Of a stretch of 22,009 nt of DNA, positions 14,817-21,138 are shown in pieces (the stretch's first letter is position 1; the number at the start of each line of letters is the position of its first letter). The stretch is from a virus. Where the stretch lies: the IMG/VR virus record IMGVR_UViG_3300010354_000772, positions 1 through 22,009 of that record, one strand, 5' to 3'. Below the pieces are notes generated by a model. The model had not been told where the DNA came from, ran no database searches, and saw only the letters and a program-made list of their open reading frames with translations. The translations under genes and the position numbers were made by a program.

Positions 14817-15026
14817 CCAGCTCGTTTAAGTTTATATTTTGCTAATAATCCTTTATGGATAGAGATTGACGATGATTGGATCTTACCAACTAATATAAAT
14901 CAATTTCCAAGGCGAAATAGAAATTTAGAAGAAACGGACGAAGACGATCTCAGTGACTACGTCAAGTTTAGATTATGGTTAGCCAGACAACTGGCGCTGA
15001 GAAAGTATTACCAAACCCATTCTTAG
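14817..15026 (+). pseudogene. Start-less ORF, apparent C-terminal remnant
   Basis: After the exported protein's stop, the +1-shifted frame reads a believable 69-residue protein. It includes 'FANNPLWIEIDDDWILPTN', 'QFPRRNRNLEETDEDD' and 'SDYVKFRLWLARQLALRKY', and stops at 15024-15026 inside the terminator loop. The segment contains no in-frame ATG, GTG or TTG. The frame stays open upstream only by passing through the repetitive exported-protein gene out of frame. Composition (aromatic and acidic residues, amphipathic C-terminal helix) is unlike the neighbour and typical of a real protein. It may be the tail of a gene whose start was displaced when the exported-protein gene arrived, or it may be read by an unusual start or a +1 frameshift. 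Confidence 0.45.
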
Positions 15027-15039
15027 GAATGGGTTTTTT
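15013..15039 (+). terminator. Rho-independent terminator
   Basis: AAACCCATTC (15013-15022) pairs with GAATGGGTTT (15027-15036) around TTAG, followed by a T-run ending at 15039. The preceding ORF's stop codon falls in the loop. Confidence 0.9.
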
Positions 15040-15040
15040 A

Positions 15041-15069
15041 TTGACCCCTGGTTATTACTGATATATAAC
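15041..15069 (+). promoter_or_regulatory. Sigma70-type promoter for the lipoprotein gene
   Basis: TTGACC (15041-15046), a 17-base spacer, then TATAAC (15064-15069). It starts two bases after a terminator and lies 26 bases before the lipoprotein start. This is a close match to the host vegetative consensus and not a late phage promoter. Confidence 0.75.
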
Positions 15070-15095
15070 ATGTATTGATTTTCAAAGGAGGAATT

Positions 15096-15263
15096 ATGAA
15101 ATCAATTTTAGTTGCAATTCTTGCATCGTTGGCCCTAGTTGCCTGCGGCAAGAAAGAAGAAGTCAAACCTGTTGAGCCAGAATCTGCTGTTACCGTAACA
15201 CCAGTACCGGCATCAGCTCCAGCAGCTTCTGAACCTGCCAAAGTAGAAGAAGCCAAGAAGTAA
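15096..15263 (+). CDS. Small predicted lipoprotein
   Basis: This 55-residue protein has a lipoprotein signal: 'KSILVAILASLALVAC' with lipobox L-V-A-C17, so the mature chain would be a 39-residue lipidated peptide starting CGKKEE. Gly at position +2 favours outer-membrane sorting. The mature part is Pro/Ala/Glu/Lys-rich. Size and proline content recall outer-membrane spanins such as lambda Rz1, but the style is also that of small betaproteobacterial lipoproteins. The ATG at 15096 is chosen because AAAGGAGG (15084-15091) lies five bases upstream; an earlier in-frame ATG is poorly placed. The gene has its own sigma70-type promoter and terminator, so it is an independent unit, probably expressed before late genes. 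Confidence 0.75.
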   Translation: MKSILVAILASLALVACGKKEEVKPVEPESAVTVTPVPASAPAASEPAKVEEAKK

Positions 15264-15265
15264 AG

Positions 15266-15290
15266 TAAAGGCCCGCTAGTCGGGCCTTTA
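15266..15290 (+). terminator. Rho-independent terminator after the lipoprotein gene
   Basis: TAAAGGCCCG (15266-15275) pairs perfectly with CGGGCCTTTA (15281-15290), loop CTAGT. The following T-tract is short (TTTATTC). Confidence 0.8.
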
Positions 15291-15317
15291 TTCTGGCAAA
15301 AAAATATCAAAAAACTA

Positions 15318-15346
15318 TTGCAAATACTAAATAGAAAGCGCATAAT
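15318..15346 (+). promoter_or_regulatory. Sigma70-type promoter with overlapping late core upstream of gp32
   Basis: TTGCAA (15318-15323), a 17-base spacer, then CATAAT (15341-15346). A TAAATA core lies inside the spacer at 15328-15333. Early and late initiation could both feed gp32. An inverted repeat, CGCATAA (15339-15345) and TTATGCG (15352-15358), covers the -10 region and would form the 5' end of a transcript started from the late core. Confidence 0.6.
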
Positions 15347-15402
15347 AAGCTTTATGCGAAAGGCATACATTTTATACACAAGGCTAAAGGAGGCAAAATA
15401 AA

Positions 15403-16386
15403 ATGGCAACACTAGCAGAAATCCGTGCCAAATTACAAGAGGCACAAAACAAGAGTAGCGGTACTTCAACTAGTACCGGCGACAACGCAATTTATCCCCA
15501 CTGGAACATGCAAGAAGGCAAGGAAGCGGTAATTCGCTTGCTGCCAGACGGCGACTCAAAGAACACTTTCTTTTGGGTTGAACGTGCAATGATCAAACTT
15601 CCCTTTGCGGGATTGAAGGATCAAGCAGGTTCTGGCCCTGTTCAGGTACAGGTTCCCTGCGTTGAAATGTACAACGATGGTTCAGTATGCCCGATCCTGT
15701 CAGAGGTTCGCGGGTGGTTCAAAGACAAGAGTCTTGAAGAAATGGGCCGTAAGTATTGGAAGAAGCGTTCATACATCTTCCAAGGTTTCGTTGTAGAAGA
15801 TCCTCTCAAAGAGGAAAAGACCCCCGAGAATCCAATTCGTAGATTCATCATTGGTCCTCAGATTTATCAAATCATTCGTTCAGCTCTAATGGACCCAGAG
15901 TTGGAAGAACTGCCAACAGATTTTCTGCGTGGTGTTGACTTCCGCATTGCCAAGACCAGTAAAGGAGGCTTTGCTGACTATTCTACTTCTAAGTGGAGTC
16001 GTCGTGAACGTTCTCTAACTGACGTTGAAAAGGCAGCTATTGATCAGTTCGGCTTATTCAATCTTTCCGACTTCTTGCCTAAGAAGCCAACTGATGTTGA
16101 GCTCAAGGTCATGAAGGAAATGTTTGAAGCTTCTGTTGATGGCGAAGCTTATGACATGGACCGCTGGGGTCAATATTTCAAACCTGCCGGTATGGGATCT
16201 GCTACTGGTGATCCGGTAAAGGCAGCATCTCGTCCTGTAGCCACACAAGTGGCAGAGGATGATGATCCTCCGTTTGAACCTGCTCCTAAGGTAGAAACTG
16301 CTGCTCCTAAGGCAGCACCTAGCACAGAAAGTGCTAGCCGTGCGCAAGACATTCTTGCCAAGATTAGAGCTCGTCAAGGTCAGTAA
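15403..16386 (+). CDS. 32: Single-stranded DNA-binding protein gp32
   Basis: This 327-residue protein is the T4-type SSB that coats ssDNA in replication and recombination and works with UvsX/UvsY, encoded just downstream. The N-terminal basic helix 'TLAEIRAKLQEAQNK' drives cooperative binding. The core shows 'AIYPHWNMQEGKEAVIRLLPDG', 'NTFFWVE', 'KYWKKRSYIFQGFVVEDP', 'NPIRRFIIGPQIYQII' and 'GFADYSTSKWSRRERSL'. The C-terminus has an acidic segment (about 285-310, 'AEDDDPPFEPAP') then an Ala-rich helix 'AQDILAKIRARQGQ'. In T4 the zinc ligands are H64, C77, C87 and C90. Here C86 and C96 keep the C-X9-C spacing, but the third cysteine position reads L99 (CPIL), so the zinc site may be altered. AAAGGAGG gives a strong Shine-Dalgarno sequence. 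Confidence 0.92.
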   Translation: MATLAEIRAKLQEAQNKSSGTSTSTGDNAIYPHWNMQEGKEAVIRLLPDGDSKNTFFWVERAMIKLPFAGLKDQAGSGPVQVQVPCVEMYNDGSVCPILSEVRGWFKDKSLEEMGRKYWKKRSYIFQGFVVEDPLKEEKTPENPIRRFIIGPQIYQIIRSALMDPELEELPTDFLRGVDFRIAKTSKGGFADYSTSKWSRRERSLTDVEKAAIDQFGLFNLSDFLPKKPTDVELKVMKEMFEASVDGEAYDMDRWGQYFKPAGMGSATGDPVKAASRPVATQVAEDDDPPFEPAPKVETAAPKAAPSTESASRAQDILAKIRARQGQ

Positions 16387-16394
16387 ACATAAAC

Positions 16395-16430
16395 AAGAGT
16401 ACGGGAACAATCCCGTACTCTTTTCTTTTT
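16395..16430 (+). terminator. Strong rho-independent terminator after gp32
   Basis: A 12-bp perfect stem, AAGAGTACGGGA (16395-16406) with TCCCGTACTCTT (16411-16422), loop ACAA, followed by a T-rich tract to 16430. The next gene begins 10 bases later without a visible promoter, so some read-through is likely. Confidence 0.92.
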
Positions 16431-16440
16431 GAGAATAATT

Positions 16441-16896
16441 ATGGATCCAGTAAAACGATATATGGACATCGTATCCGAAGCTATGAGCATTGATGACGAT
16501 TGGTTCAAGGACGGATCGTTCAAGGCATATAAAACACCAGACAAACGAGAACCTTTTGAAGTGGCCAAAGATTCTGGCACTATCGACACTTTAGAAGGTC
16601 CTGTGACCTATTCTAAGGGTGATTACATCATGACAGGACCTAAAGGTGAACAGTACCCCATTTCTCCAAAGACATTCAGCGATCTAAAAGTAGATAACGG
16701 CGATGGTACAGCTAGTCCCAAAAAGGTTATCAAGTTTGTTAAGATGGCCGACCATGATGGTTATGTAATTCTATCTTATAATGGATCTAAACTAAATTAT
16801 TCCAAAGGTGAGGACTATATCGTTCGTCACGGTCCTAATGATTATGGGGTTGTGAAAAAAGATATTTTCAAGCAAACTTATACAACAGAGGAATAA
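16441..16896 (+). CDS. Small protein with a duplicated GDYI-type domain, function unknown
   Basis: This 151-residue protein starts at the ATG at 16441; the frame extends 12 bases further into the terminator, which is not a plausible start. It begins 'MDPVKRYMDIVSEAM', a short helix similar in style to head-targeting N-termini of related phages, though not a clear match. Two copies of a small beta module are visible: residues 53-83 ('YSKGDYIMTGPKGEQYPI...F') and 115-147 ('YSKGEDYIVRHGPNDYGVV...IF'). The first type, GDYIxTGxxGExYPIxxxxF, is a frequent unassigned module in phage proteins. It lies between gp32 and the UvsX group. Confidence 0.6.
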   Translation: MDPVKRYMDIVSEAMSIDDDWFKDGSFKAYKTPDKREPFEVAKDSGTIDTLEGPVTYSKGDYIMTGPKGEQYPISPKTFSDLKVDNGDGTASPKKVIKFVKMADHDGYVILSYNGSKLNYSKGEDYIVRHGPNDYGVVKKDIFKQTYTTEE

Positions 16897-16898
16897 TA

Positions 16899-17111
16899 AT
16901 GGCAAAGGCAATTAAAATTAACGAAAACTTTTCTCTCAACTTCAGTAGCAGAGAAGCCGACAGTGGTGATACTGTTATGGATTGTAATATTAATTTTGAC
17001 AATCCTAAAGATGATAGTACAATTATTCATAGACTGAATACATGGCTCAATGCCATCGGTCGTTCGGATATTGTGGTCGCCCCAAAAGAATATCCCAAGG
17101 GAGTAAAATAA
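16899..17111 (+). CDS. Small conserved protein upstream of uvsX, function unknown
   Basis: This 70-residue protein contains 'AIKINENFSLNFSSREADSG', then 'CNINFDNPKDDSTIIHRLNTWLNAIGRSDIVV', and a basic C-terminus. It has no signal or membrane segment. It begins two bases after the previous stop with a GAGGAATA Shine-Dalgarno sequence, and uvsX follows two bases after its stop, so it belongs to the recombination operon. Similar small proteins sit next to uvsX in cyanophage-type genomes. A role as a regulator or partner of recombination is only contextual. Confidence 0.55.
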   Translation: MAKAIKINENFSLNFSSREADSGDTVMDCNINFDNPKDDSTIIHRLNTWLNAIGRSDIVVAPKEYPKGVK

Positions 17112-17112
17112 T

Positions 17113-18192
17113 ATGGCAAAAGCATTTGATATTAGTAAATTTAGAAAAAGTTTAACAAAAAGCATCGAAGGATTAGGCGTTGGTTTTAATGATCCTACTG
17201 ATTGGGTGCCGACAGGCAACTATGCTTTAAATTATCTTATCAGCGGAGACTTTAACAAGGGTGTACCGCTGGGCAAAGTTACAGTATTTGCAGGTGAATC
17301 CGGTGCCGGTAAGAGTTTTATCTGTTCTGGTAACTTAGTTCGTAATGCACAACAACAAGGCATTTATGTAGTGCTTGTAGATACAGAAAATGCTCTGGAC
17401 AAAGAATGGTTAGAAGCACTGGGTGTAGATACATCAGAGGATAAACTCCTTAAACTCAATATGGCAATGATCGACGACGTTGCTAAAACTGTCAACGAGT
17501 TTATGAAGGAATACAAAGCAATGGCTGAAACAGATCGCCCTAAGGTATTATTTGTATTAGATAGTCTCGGTATGATGTTAACTCCCACTGATGTAAATCA
17601 ATTTGAGGCAGGTGATTTAAAAGGTGATATGGGTCGTAAACCAAAGGCGCTTACAGCGTTAGTGCGTAACTGTGTTAATATGTTTGGCAGTTACAATGTT
17701 GGCTTGGTGGCCACTAATCATACATACGCTAGCCAAGACATGTTTGATCCAGACGATAAAATCTCAGGCGGACAAGGGTTCATTTACGCATCTTCTATCG
17801 TAGTTGCCATGAAAAAGCTCAAGCTCAAGGAAGATGAGGATGGTAATAAAATTTCAGAGGTACGAGGTATTCGTGCTGCCTGTAAAGTTATGAAGACTCG
17901 TTATGCCAAACCTTTTGAATCGGTTCAGATTAAAATTCCTTACGAAACAGGTATGAATCCTTATAGCGGTCTTGTTGATCTTGCAGAAGGCAAAGGCATG
18001 CTGGTAAAGGATGGTAATCGCTTGAGTTACACAACTTCAGACGGCGAAATTATTAAACTATATCGTAAAGAATGGGAACGTAACGAACAAGGTAGTTTAG
18101 ATAAACTCATGGAAGATATTGCCGCCAATGGCGAAAAAACCGTTTCCGAGATAACTAATACAGTTAGCACCGAAACGGAGGGAGCGGAATGA
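17113..18192 (+). CDS. uvsX: Recombinase UvsX (RecA-like)
   Basis: This 359-residue strand-exchange protein forms filaments on ssDNA and drives recombination-dependent replication. The P-loop is at 61-68 (GESGAGKS). Walker B ends at D150 in 'KVLFVLDSLGMM'. The L1/L2-type region includes 'NHTYASQDMFDPDDKISGG', and 'YASSIVVAMKKLKLKEDEDG' follows. Its length is somewhat below T4 UvsX (391 residues). AAGGGAG serves as Shine-Dalgarno sequence. The C-terminus overlaps the next ATG by four bases (ATGA). Confidence 0.92.
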   Translation: MAKAFDISKFRKSLTKSIEGLGVGFNDPTDWVPTGNYALNYLISGDFNKGVPLGKVTVFAGESGAGKSFICSGNLVRNAQQQGIYVVLVDTENALDKEWLEALGVDTSEDKLLKLNMAMIDDVAKTVNEFMKEYKAMAETDRPKVLFVLDSLGMMLTPTDVNQFEAGDLKGDMGRKPKALTALVRNCVNMFGSYNVGLVATNHTYASQDMFDPDDKISGGQGFIYASSIVVAMKKLKLKEDEDGNKISEVRGIRAACKVMKTRYAKPFESVQIKIPYETGMNPYSGLVDLAEGKGMLVKDGNRLSYTTSDGEIIKLYRKEWERNEQGSLDKLMEDIAANGEKTVSEITNTVSTETEGAE

Positions 18193-18434
18193 AAGAAGAT
18201 TTGATTGCAGATATTTGGACCCTAGTTGTAGAACACATTCCTGAGAAATATCGTAAGGATGTAGCTTCGGACTTTATTAATACTTTAATGGATTACGGTA
18301 TTAAAGAAAGTGTGCTCGAAGGTCTTCAAGGTGTGGATCCTTATCTAGATACAGCTATCGAATATGTAATCGACGGTGAAGATTTAGAAGAGGATACAGA
18401 CGAAGATTACGATTACAACGAAGATGAGGAATAA
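18189..18434 (+). CDS. Small acidic protein between uvsX and uvsY, function unknown
   Basis: This 81-residue protein has an alpha-helical N-terminal part 'DLIADIWTLVVEHIPEKYRKDVASDFINTLMDYGIKES' in two helices, and a strongly acidic tail 'DGEDLEEDTDEDYDYNEDEE'. It is translationally coupled to uvsX and abuts uvsY. Similar proteins appear at this position in aquatic T4-like phages. The acidic tail could mimic DNA or bind a basic partner such as UvsY or gp32; this is speculative. Confidence 0.65.
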   Translation: MKEDLIADIWTLVVEHIPEKYRKDVASDFINTLMDYGIKESVLEGLQGVDPYLDTAIEYVIDGEDLEEDTDEDYDYNEDEE

Positions 18435-18890
18435 ATGAATTGGTACGATCGGGTTTCAAAGGATATTTCGGCTATACCTGATGCTGCGGCATATTACGAA
18501 TCAGAATTAATTGCCGCAAAACAAGATACTCGAATTGCAGGTAATATTGAAAAGGCATCAGCATCGATGCCAGGTATTGTTGAAAACCGATTTAACCAAT
18601 TACAGGAAATTGAAGCGATCCTAGAATACTTGAATATTGAATTGCGTAGATTACGAAGTCAACATTTTCGTAAGTATCTTGAAAATTATCAACGAGCTTT
18701 GTCCTCTAGAGACTGTGAAAAGTTTGTAGAGGGTGAAGCCGACGTTGTAGATTTTGAAAAAATCATCAATGATTTTGCTCTGCTACGAAATAAATGGTTA
18801 GGTATAGTCAAAGCATTAGATCAAAAACAATGGCATCTTAGTAATATTGTTAAACTAAGAGTTGCCGGATTAGAAGACGCCACTCTTTAA
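18435..18890 (+). CDS. uvsY: Recombination mediator UvsY
   Basis: This 151-residue protein loads UvsX onto gp32-coated ssDNA. It resembles UvsY proteins of T4-like phages (T4: 137 residues): an all-helical chain with 'ELRRLRSQHFRKYLENYQRALSSRDCEKFVEGEADVVDFEKIINDFALLRNKWLGIVKALDQKQWHLSNIVKLR', quoted here only as a landmark from about residue 71 to 143, split across two long helices. The basic 'RRLRSQHFRKY' patch fits DNA binding. The ATG abuts the previous stop and GAGG gives a Shine-Dalgarno sequence. Confidence 0.85.
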   Translation: MNWYDRVSKDISAIPDAAAYYESELIAAKQDTRIAGNIEKASASMPGIVENRFNQLQEIEAILEYLNIELRRLRSQHFRKYLENYQRALSSRDCEKFVEGEADVVDFEKIINDFALLRNKWLGIVKALDQKQWHLSNIVKLRVAGLEDATL

Positions 18891-18910
18891 TTTAGGCTAT
18901 AATATGCCCA

Positions 18911-18918
18911 TATAAATA
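18911..18918 (+). promoter_or_regulatory. Full TATAAATA late promoter, leaderless spacing
   Basis: TATAAATA-AGACT-ATG matches the complete T4 late consensus five bases before 18924. A TATAAT (18898-18903) lies just upstream but has no good -35 partner. Confidence 0.85.
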
Positions 18919-18923
18919 AGACT

Positions 18924-19679
18924 ATGAAAATAGTCTTAGTAACAGGTGGGTTTGATCCCTTACATTCTGGTCACATTGCTTATTTCAAAGCAGCCAGACA
19001 ACTAGGTAATTTATTAGTTGTGGGCATCAATAGTGACAACTGGCTTATACGCAAAAAAGGCAAATTTTTTATGCCCGCCGTCGAACGTAAAGCCATTATT
19101 GAAAACATTTACCAAGTACACAAGGTAATAGAATTTAACGACGACGACAATAGTGCCATCGACGCTATTAATCAAGTAAAAAAAATGTTTCCTAGAGATC
19201 AAATTGTTTTTGCCAATGGCGGCGACAGAAACAAAGATAACATACCCGAAATGATTGTTGAAGATGTGGAATTTGTCTTTGGTGTTGGGGGAGAAGATAA
19301 AAAGAACTCGAGTAGTTGGATATTAGAAGAATGGAAAGCACCTAAAGTTGACCGACCATGGGGGCATTATCGTGTAATTTACCAAAGTGGGGATAATACT
19401 AAAGTTAAAGAATTAGTTGTGAATCCAGGGAAGAGTTTGTCTATGCAACGTCACTCGGAAAGGGCAGAACATTGGTTTGTTGCGGAAGGTAGAGCTACAG
19501 TCTATACTGTCAATGTAAAATCCGACTTTGAAGTTCAAGGAGTGTATGAACAATTTCAACACATACACATACTAAGAACTCAGTGGCACCAGTTAGCCAA
19601 CGAAACTAATGAACCTCTAAAAATTGTAGAAATACAATACGGCAACAATTGTATAGAAGAGGATATAGAAAGAAAATGA
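18924..19679 (+). CDS. Cytidylyltransferase-cupin fusion (sugar-nucleotide related)
   Basis: This 251-residue two-domain protein has an N-terminal nucleotidyltransferase (1 to about 135) with 'VTGGFDPLHSGHIAYFKAA', whose H14-S-G-H17 is the HxGH nucleotide-binding signature, and 'VVGINSDNWLIRKKG', 'ERKAIIENI' and 'FANGGDR' as in HldE/TagD-type enzymes. The C-terminal part (about 138-251) looks like a type II mannose-6-phosphate isomerase/ManC cupin: 'RPWGHYRVI', 'VVNPGKSLSMQRHSERAEHW' with H177 and H183, and 'QWHQLANET'. It probably makes or epimerises a CDP-activated sugar, or links the two steps. It heads the glycan block and its last bases overlap the next ATG. Confidence 0.8.
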   Translation: MKIVLVTGGFDPLHSGHIAYFKAARQLGNLLVVGINSDNWLIRKKGKFFMPAVERKAIIENIYQVHKVIEFNDDDNSAIDAINQVKKMFPRDQIVFANGGDRNKDNIPEMIVEDVEFVFGVGGEDKKNSSSWILEEWKAPKVDRPWGHYRVIYQSGDNTKVKELVVNPGKSLSMQRHSERAEHWFVAEGRATVYTVNVKSDFEVQGVYEQFQHIHILRTQWHQLANETNEPLKIVEIQYGNNCIEEDIERK

Positions 19680-20347
19680 AAGTTTTTGTTGGTTATGATA
19701 TCAGAGAAGATATAGCATATCAAGTATGCGAATATAGTATTAAAAAATATAACGATGAAATAGAAGTCATTCCTTTAAGACAGCGTGATCTAAGAGATGC
19801 AGGGACTTATACTCGTGCTATTGATCCTTTAAGCTCAACAGAATTCACCTTTACTAGATTTCTAGTACCATATCTTTCAGATTATAAAGGTTGGGCGGTT
19901 TTTATAGACTGTGATTTTGTTTTTACAGACGACATTAAAAAATTATTTGATCTAGCTGATCCAAAATATGCTGTAATGGTTGTTAAACATGATTACACTC
20001 CTGGAGAAGGATTAAAAATGGATGGATGTAAACAAATACCTTATCCTAGAAAAAATTGGAGTTCATCTATATTATGGAATTGTGCCCATCCTTCTAACAA
20101 AGTTATTACCCCAGAAATTGTTAATACACAAACAGGCCAATACCTACATAGATTTCAGTGGTTAAATGATGAAGAAATTGGTGAATTACCTCCTGCATGG
20201 AACTGGTTGGCAGGTTGGTACAACGAACCGCAAGACGGGACTCCTAAAGCTATCCATTACACAGAAGGCGGACCATGGTTCAAAGAATACCGTAGATGTC
20301 CTTATCATAAAGTTTGGAAGCAACATCTACGAGAAATGTTAAAATGA
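19676..20347 (+). CDS. Predicted DxD glycosyltransferase
   Basis: This 223-residue protein is probably a GT-A fold glycosyltransferase, similar in layout to GT8-like phage enzymes. 'MKVFVGYDIREDIAYQV' opens the Rossmann-like strand, 'FTRFLVPYLSDYKGWAVFIDCDFVF' carries the D78-C-D80 metal/nucleotide-sugar motif, and 'ELPPAWNWLAGWY' with 'AIHYTEGGPWF' (H194) lies near the C-terminus. The frame is open to 19649 but the ATG at 19676 is taken because it overlaps the upstream stop (ATGA) and follows AAGAGG. The acceptor is unknown: it could be a virion protein, host LPS or DNA. Coupling to the cytidylyltransferase-cupin gene suggests a shared pathway. Confidence 0.75.
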   Translation: MKVFVGYDIREDIAYQVCEYSIKKYNDEIEVIPLRQRDLRDAGTYTRAIDPLSSTEFTFTRFLVPYLSDYKGWAVFIDCDFVFTDDIKKLFDLADPKYAVMVVKHDYTPGEGLKMDGCKQIPYPRKNWSSSILWNCAHPSNKVITPEIVNTQTGQYLHRFQWLNDEEIGELPPAWNWLAGWYNEPQDGTPKAIHYTEGGPWFKEYRRCPYHKVWKQHLREMLK

Positions 20348-21138
20348 TTTTTTTAAGTAAAGACGGCAACGACGAATATATTAACATGTTTGCACAGGGA
20401 TGCAAAACAAGAATAACTTCCACCTTAGATTTTATATACGATCAAAGCAACGAACCGTTGGTATTAAGAGGTATCCTAAAGAAAAAATGGATTAAACAAT
20501 GTTGGAATGATAATAGAACTTTTTACTACATGGATAATGGATATTTTGGAAACGAAAGAACTAATAATAATCCTAATGGTTGGAAATACTGGCATAGAAT
20601 AGTTAAGAATGATTTACAGCATAGCGAAATAATTAAAAGAAAAGATGATCGATTCAAAATATTCAATAAAAAAATTCATCCGTGGAAAAAGGATGGTAAG
20701 AAAATTTTAGTAGCAAAACCAGATGATAAACCTATGAGATTTTATGATCTCGAGTTAGAGAAATGGTTGACCGATACCGTTGAAGAAATTAAGAAACACA
20801 CAGATAGACCTGTGGTTATTAGAGACAGAGCTGCTAAAAGAATAGATAGGATAGCCACCAACACCTTACAGGAAGCCTTAGACGACGATGTATTTGCATT
20901 AGTTACATTTAATAGTGTAGCAGCTACTGAAGCTATTTTTTATGGTATCCCTGCCTTTACTCTTGCCCCCTCAAACGCAGCTAGCCCTGTTAGTTTACAA
21001 GACCTTTCAAAAATAAATCAACCCTATTATGCCGATCAAGATAAGAGATATTCGTGGGCCTGCCATTTAGCCTACGGACAATTTCATATATCTGAACTTA
21101 AAAACGGTAAGGCAATGGAGATATTATTAAATGAGTGA
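20344..21138 (+). CDS. Glycan-related protein, first of two tandem paralogues
   Basis: This 264-residue protein has motifs shared with the next gene: 'FYYMDNGYFGN' (60-70), 'HRIVKNDLQ' (84-92), 'GKKILVAKP' (118-126), 'ALDDDVFALVTFNSVAATEA' (178-197), 'YGIPAFTLAPSNAASPVS' (200-217) and 'LAYGQF'. The 'FNSVAATEAIFYGIPAF' part resembles the nucleotide-sugar-binding region of capsule polysaccharide synthesis and GT-B proteins (family cue: S/T-x-x-x-EA-x-xxGxP). The preferred ATG at 20344 overlaps the glycosyltransferase stop (ATGA); an earlier start would overlap that gene by 34 bases. Reaction and acceptor are unknown. Confidence 0.65.
   Translation: MIFLSKDGNDEYINMFAQGCKTRITSTLDFIYDQSNEPLVLRGILKKKWIKQCWNDNRTFYYMDNGYFGNERTNNNPNGWKYWHRIVKNDLQHSEIIKRKDDRFKIFNKKIHPWKKDGKKILVAKPDDKPMRFYDLELEKWLTDTVEEIKKHTDRPVVIRDRAAKRIDRIATNTLQEALDDDVFALVTFNSVAATEAIFYGIPAFTLAPSNAASPVSLQDLSKINQPYYADQDKRYSWACHLAYGQFHISELKNGKAMEILLNE

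Noticed and set aside
15038-15469. Minus-strand frame across the lipoprotein gene and gp32 start
   Set aside because: It covers promoter, terminator and start regions of well-supported plus-strand genes and has no start signal.
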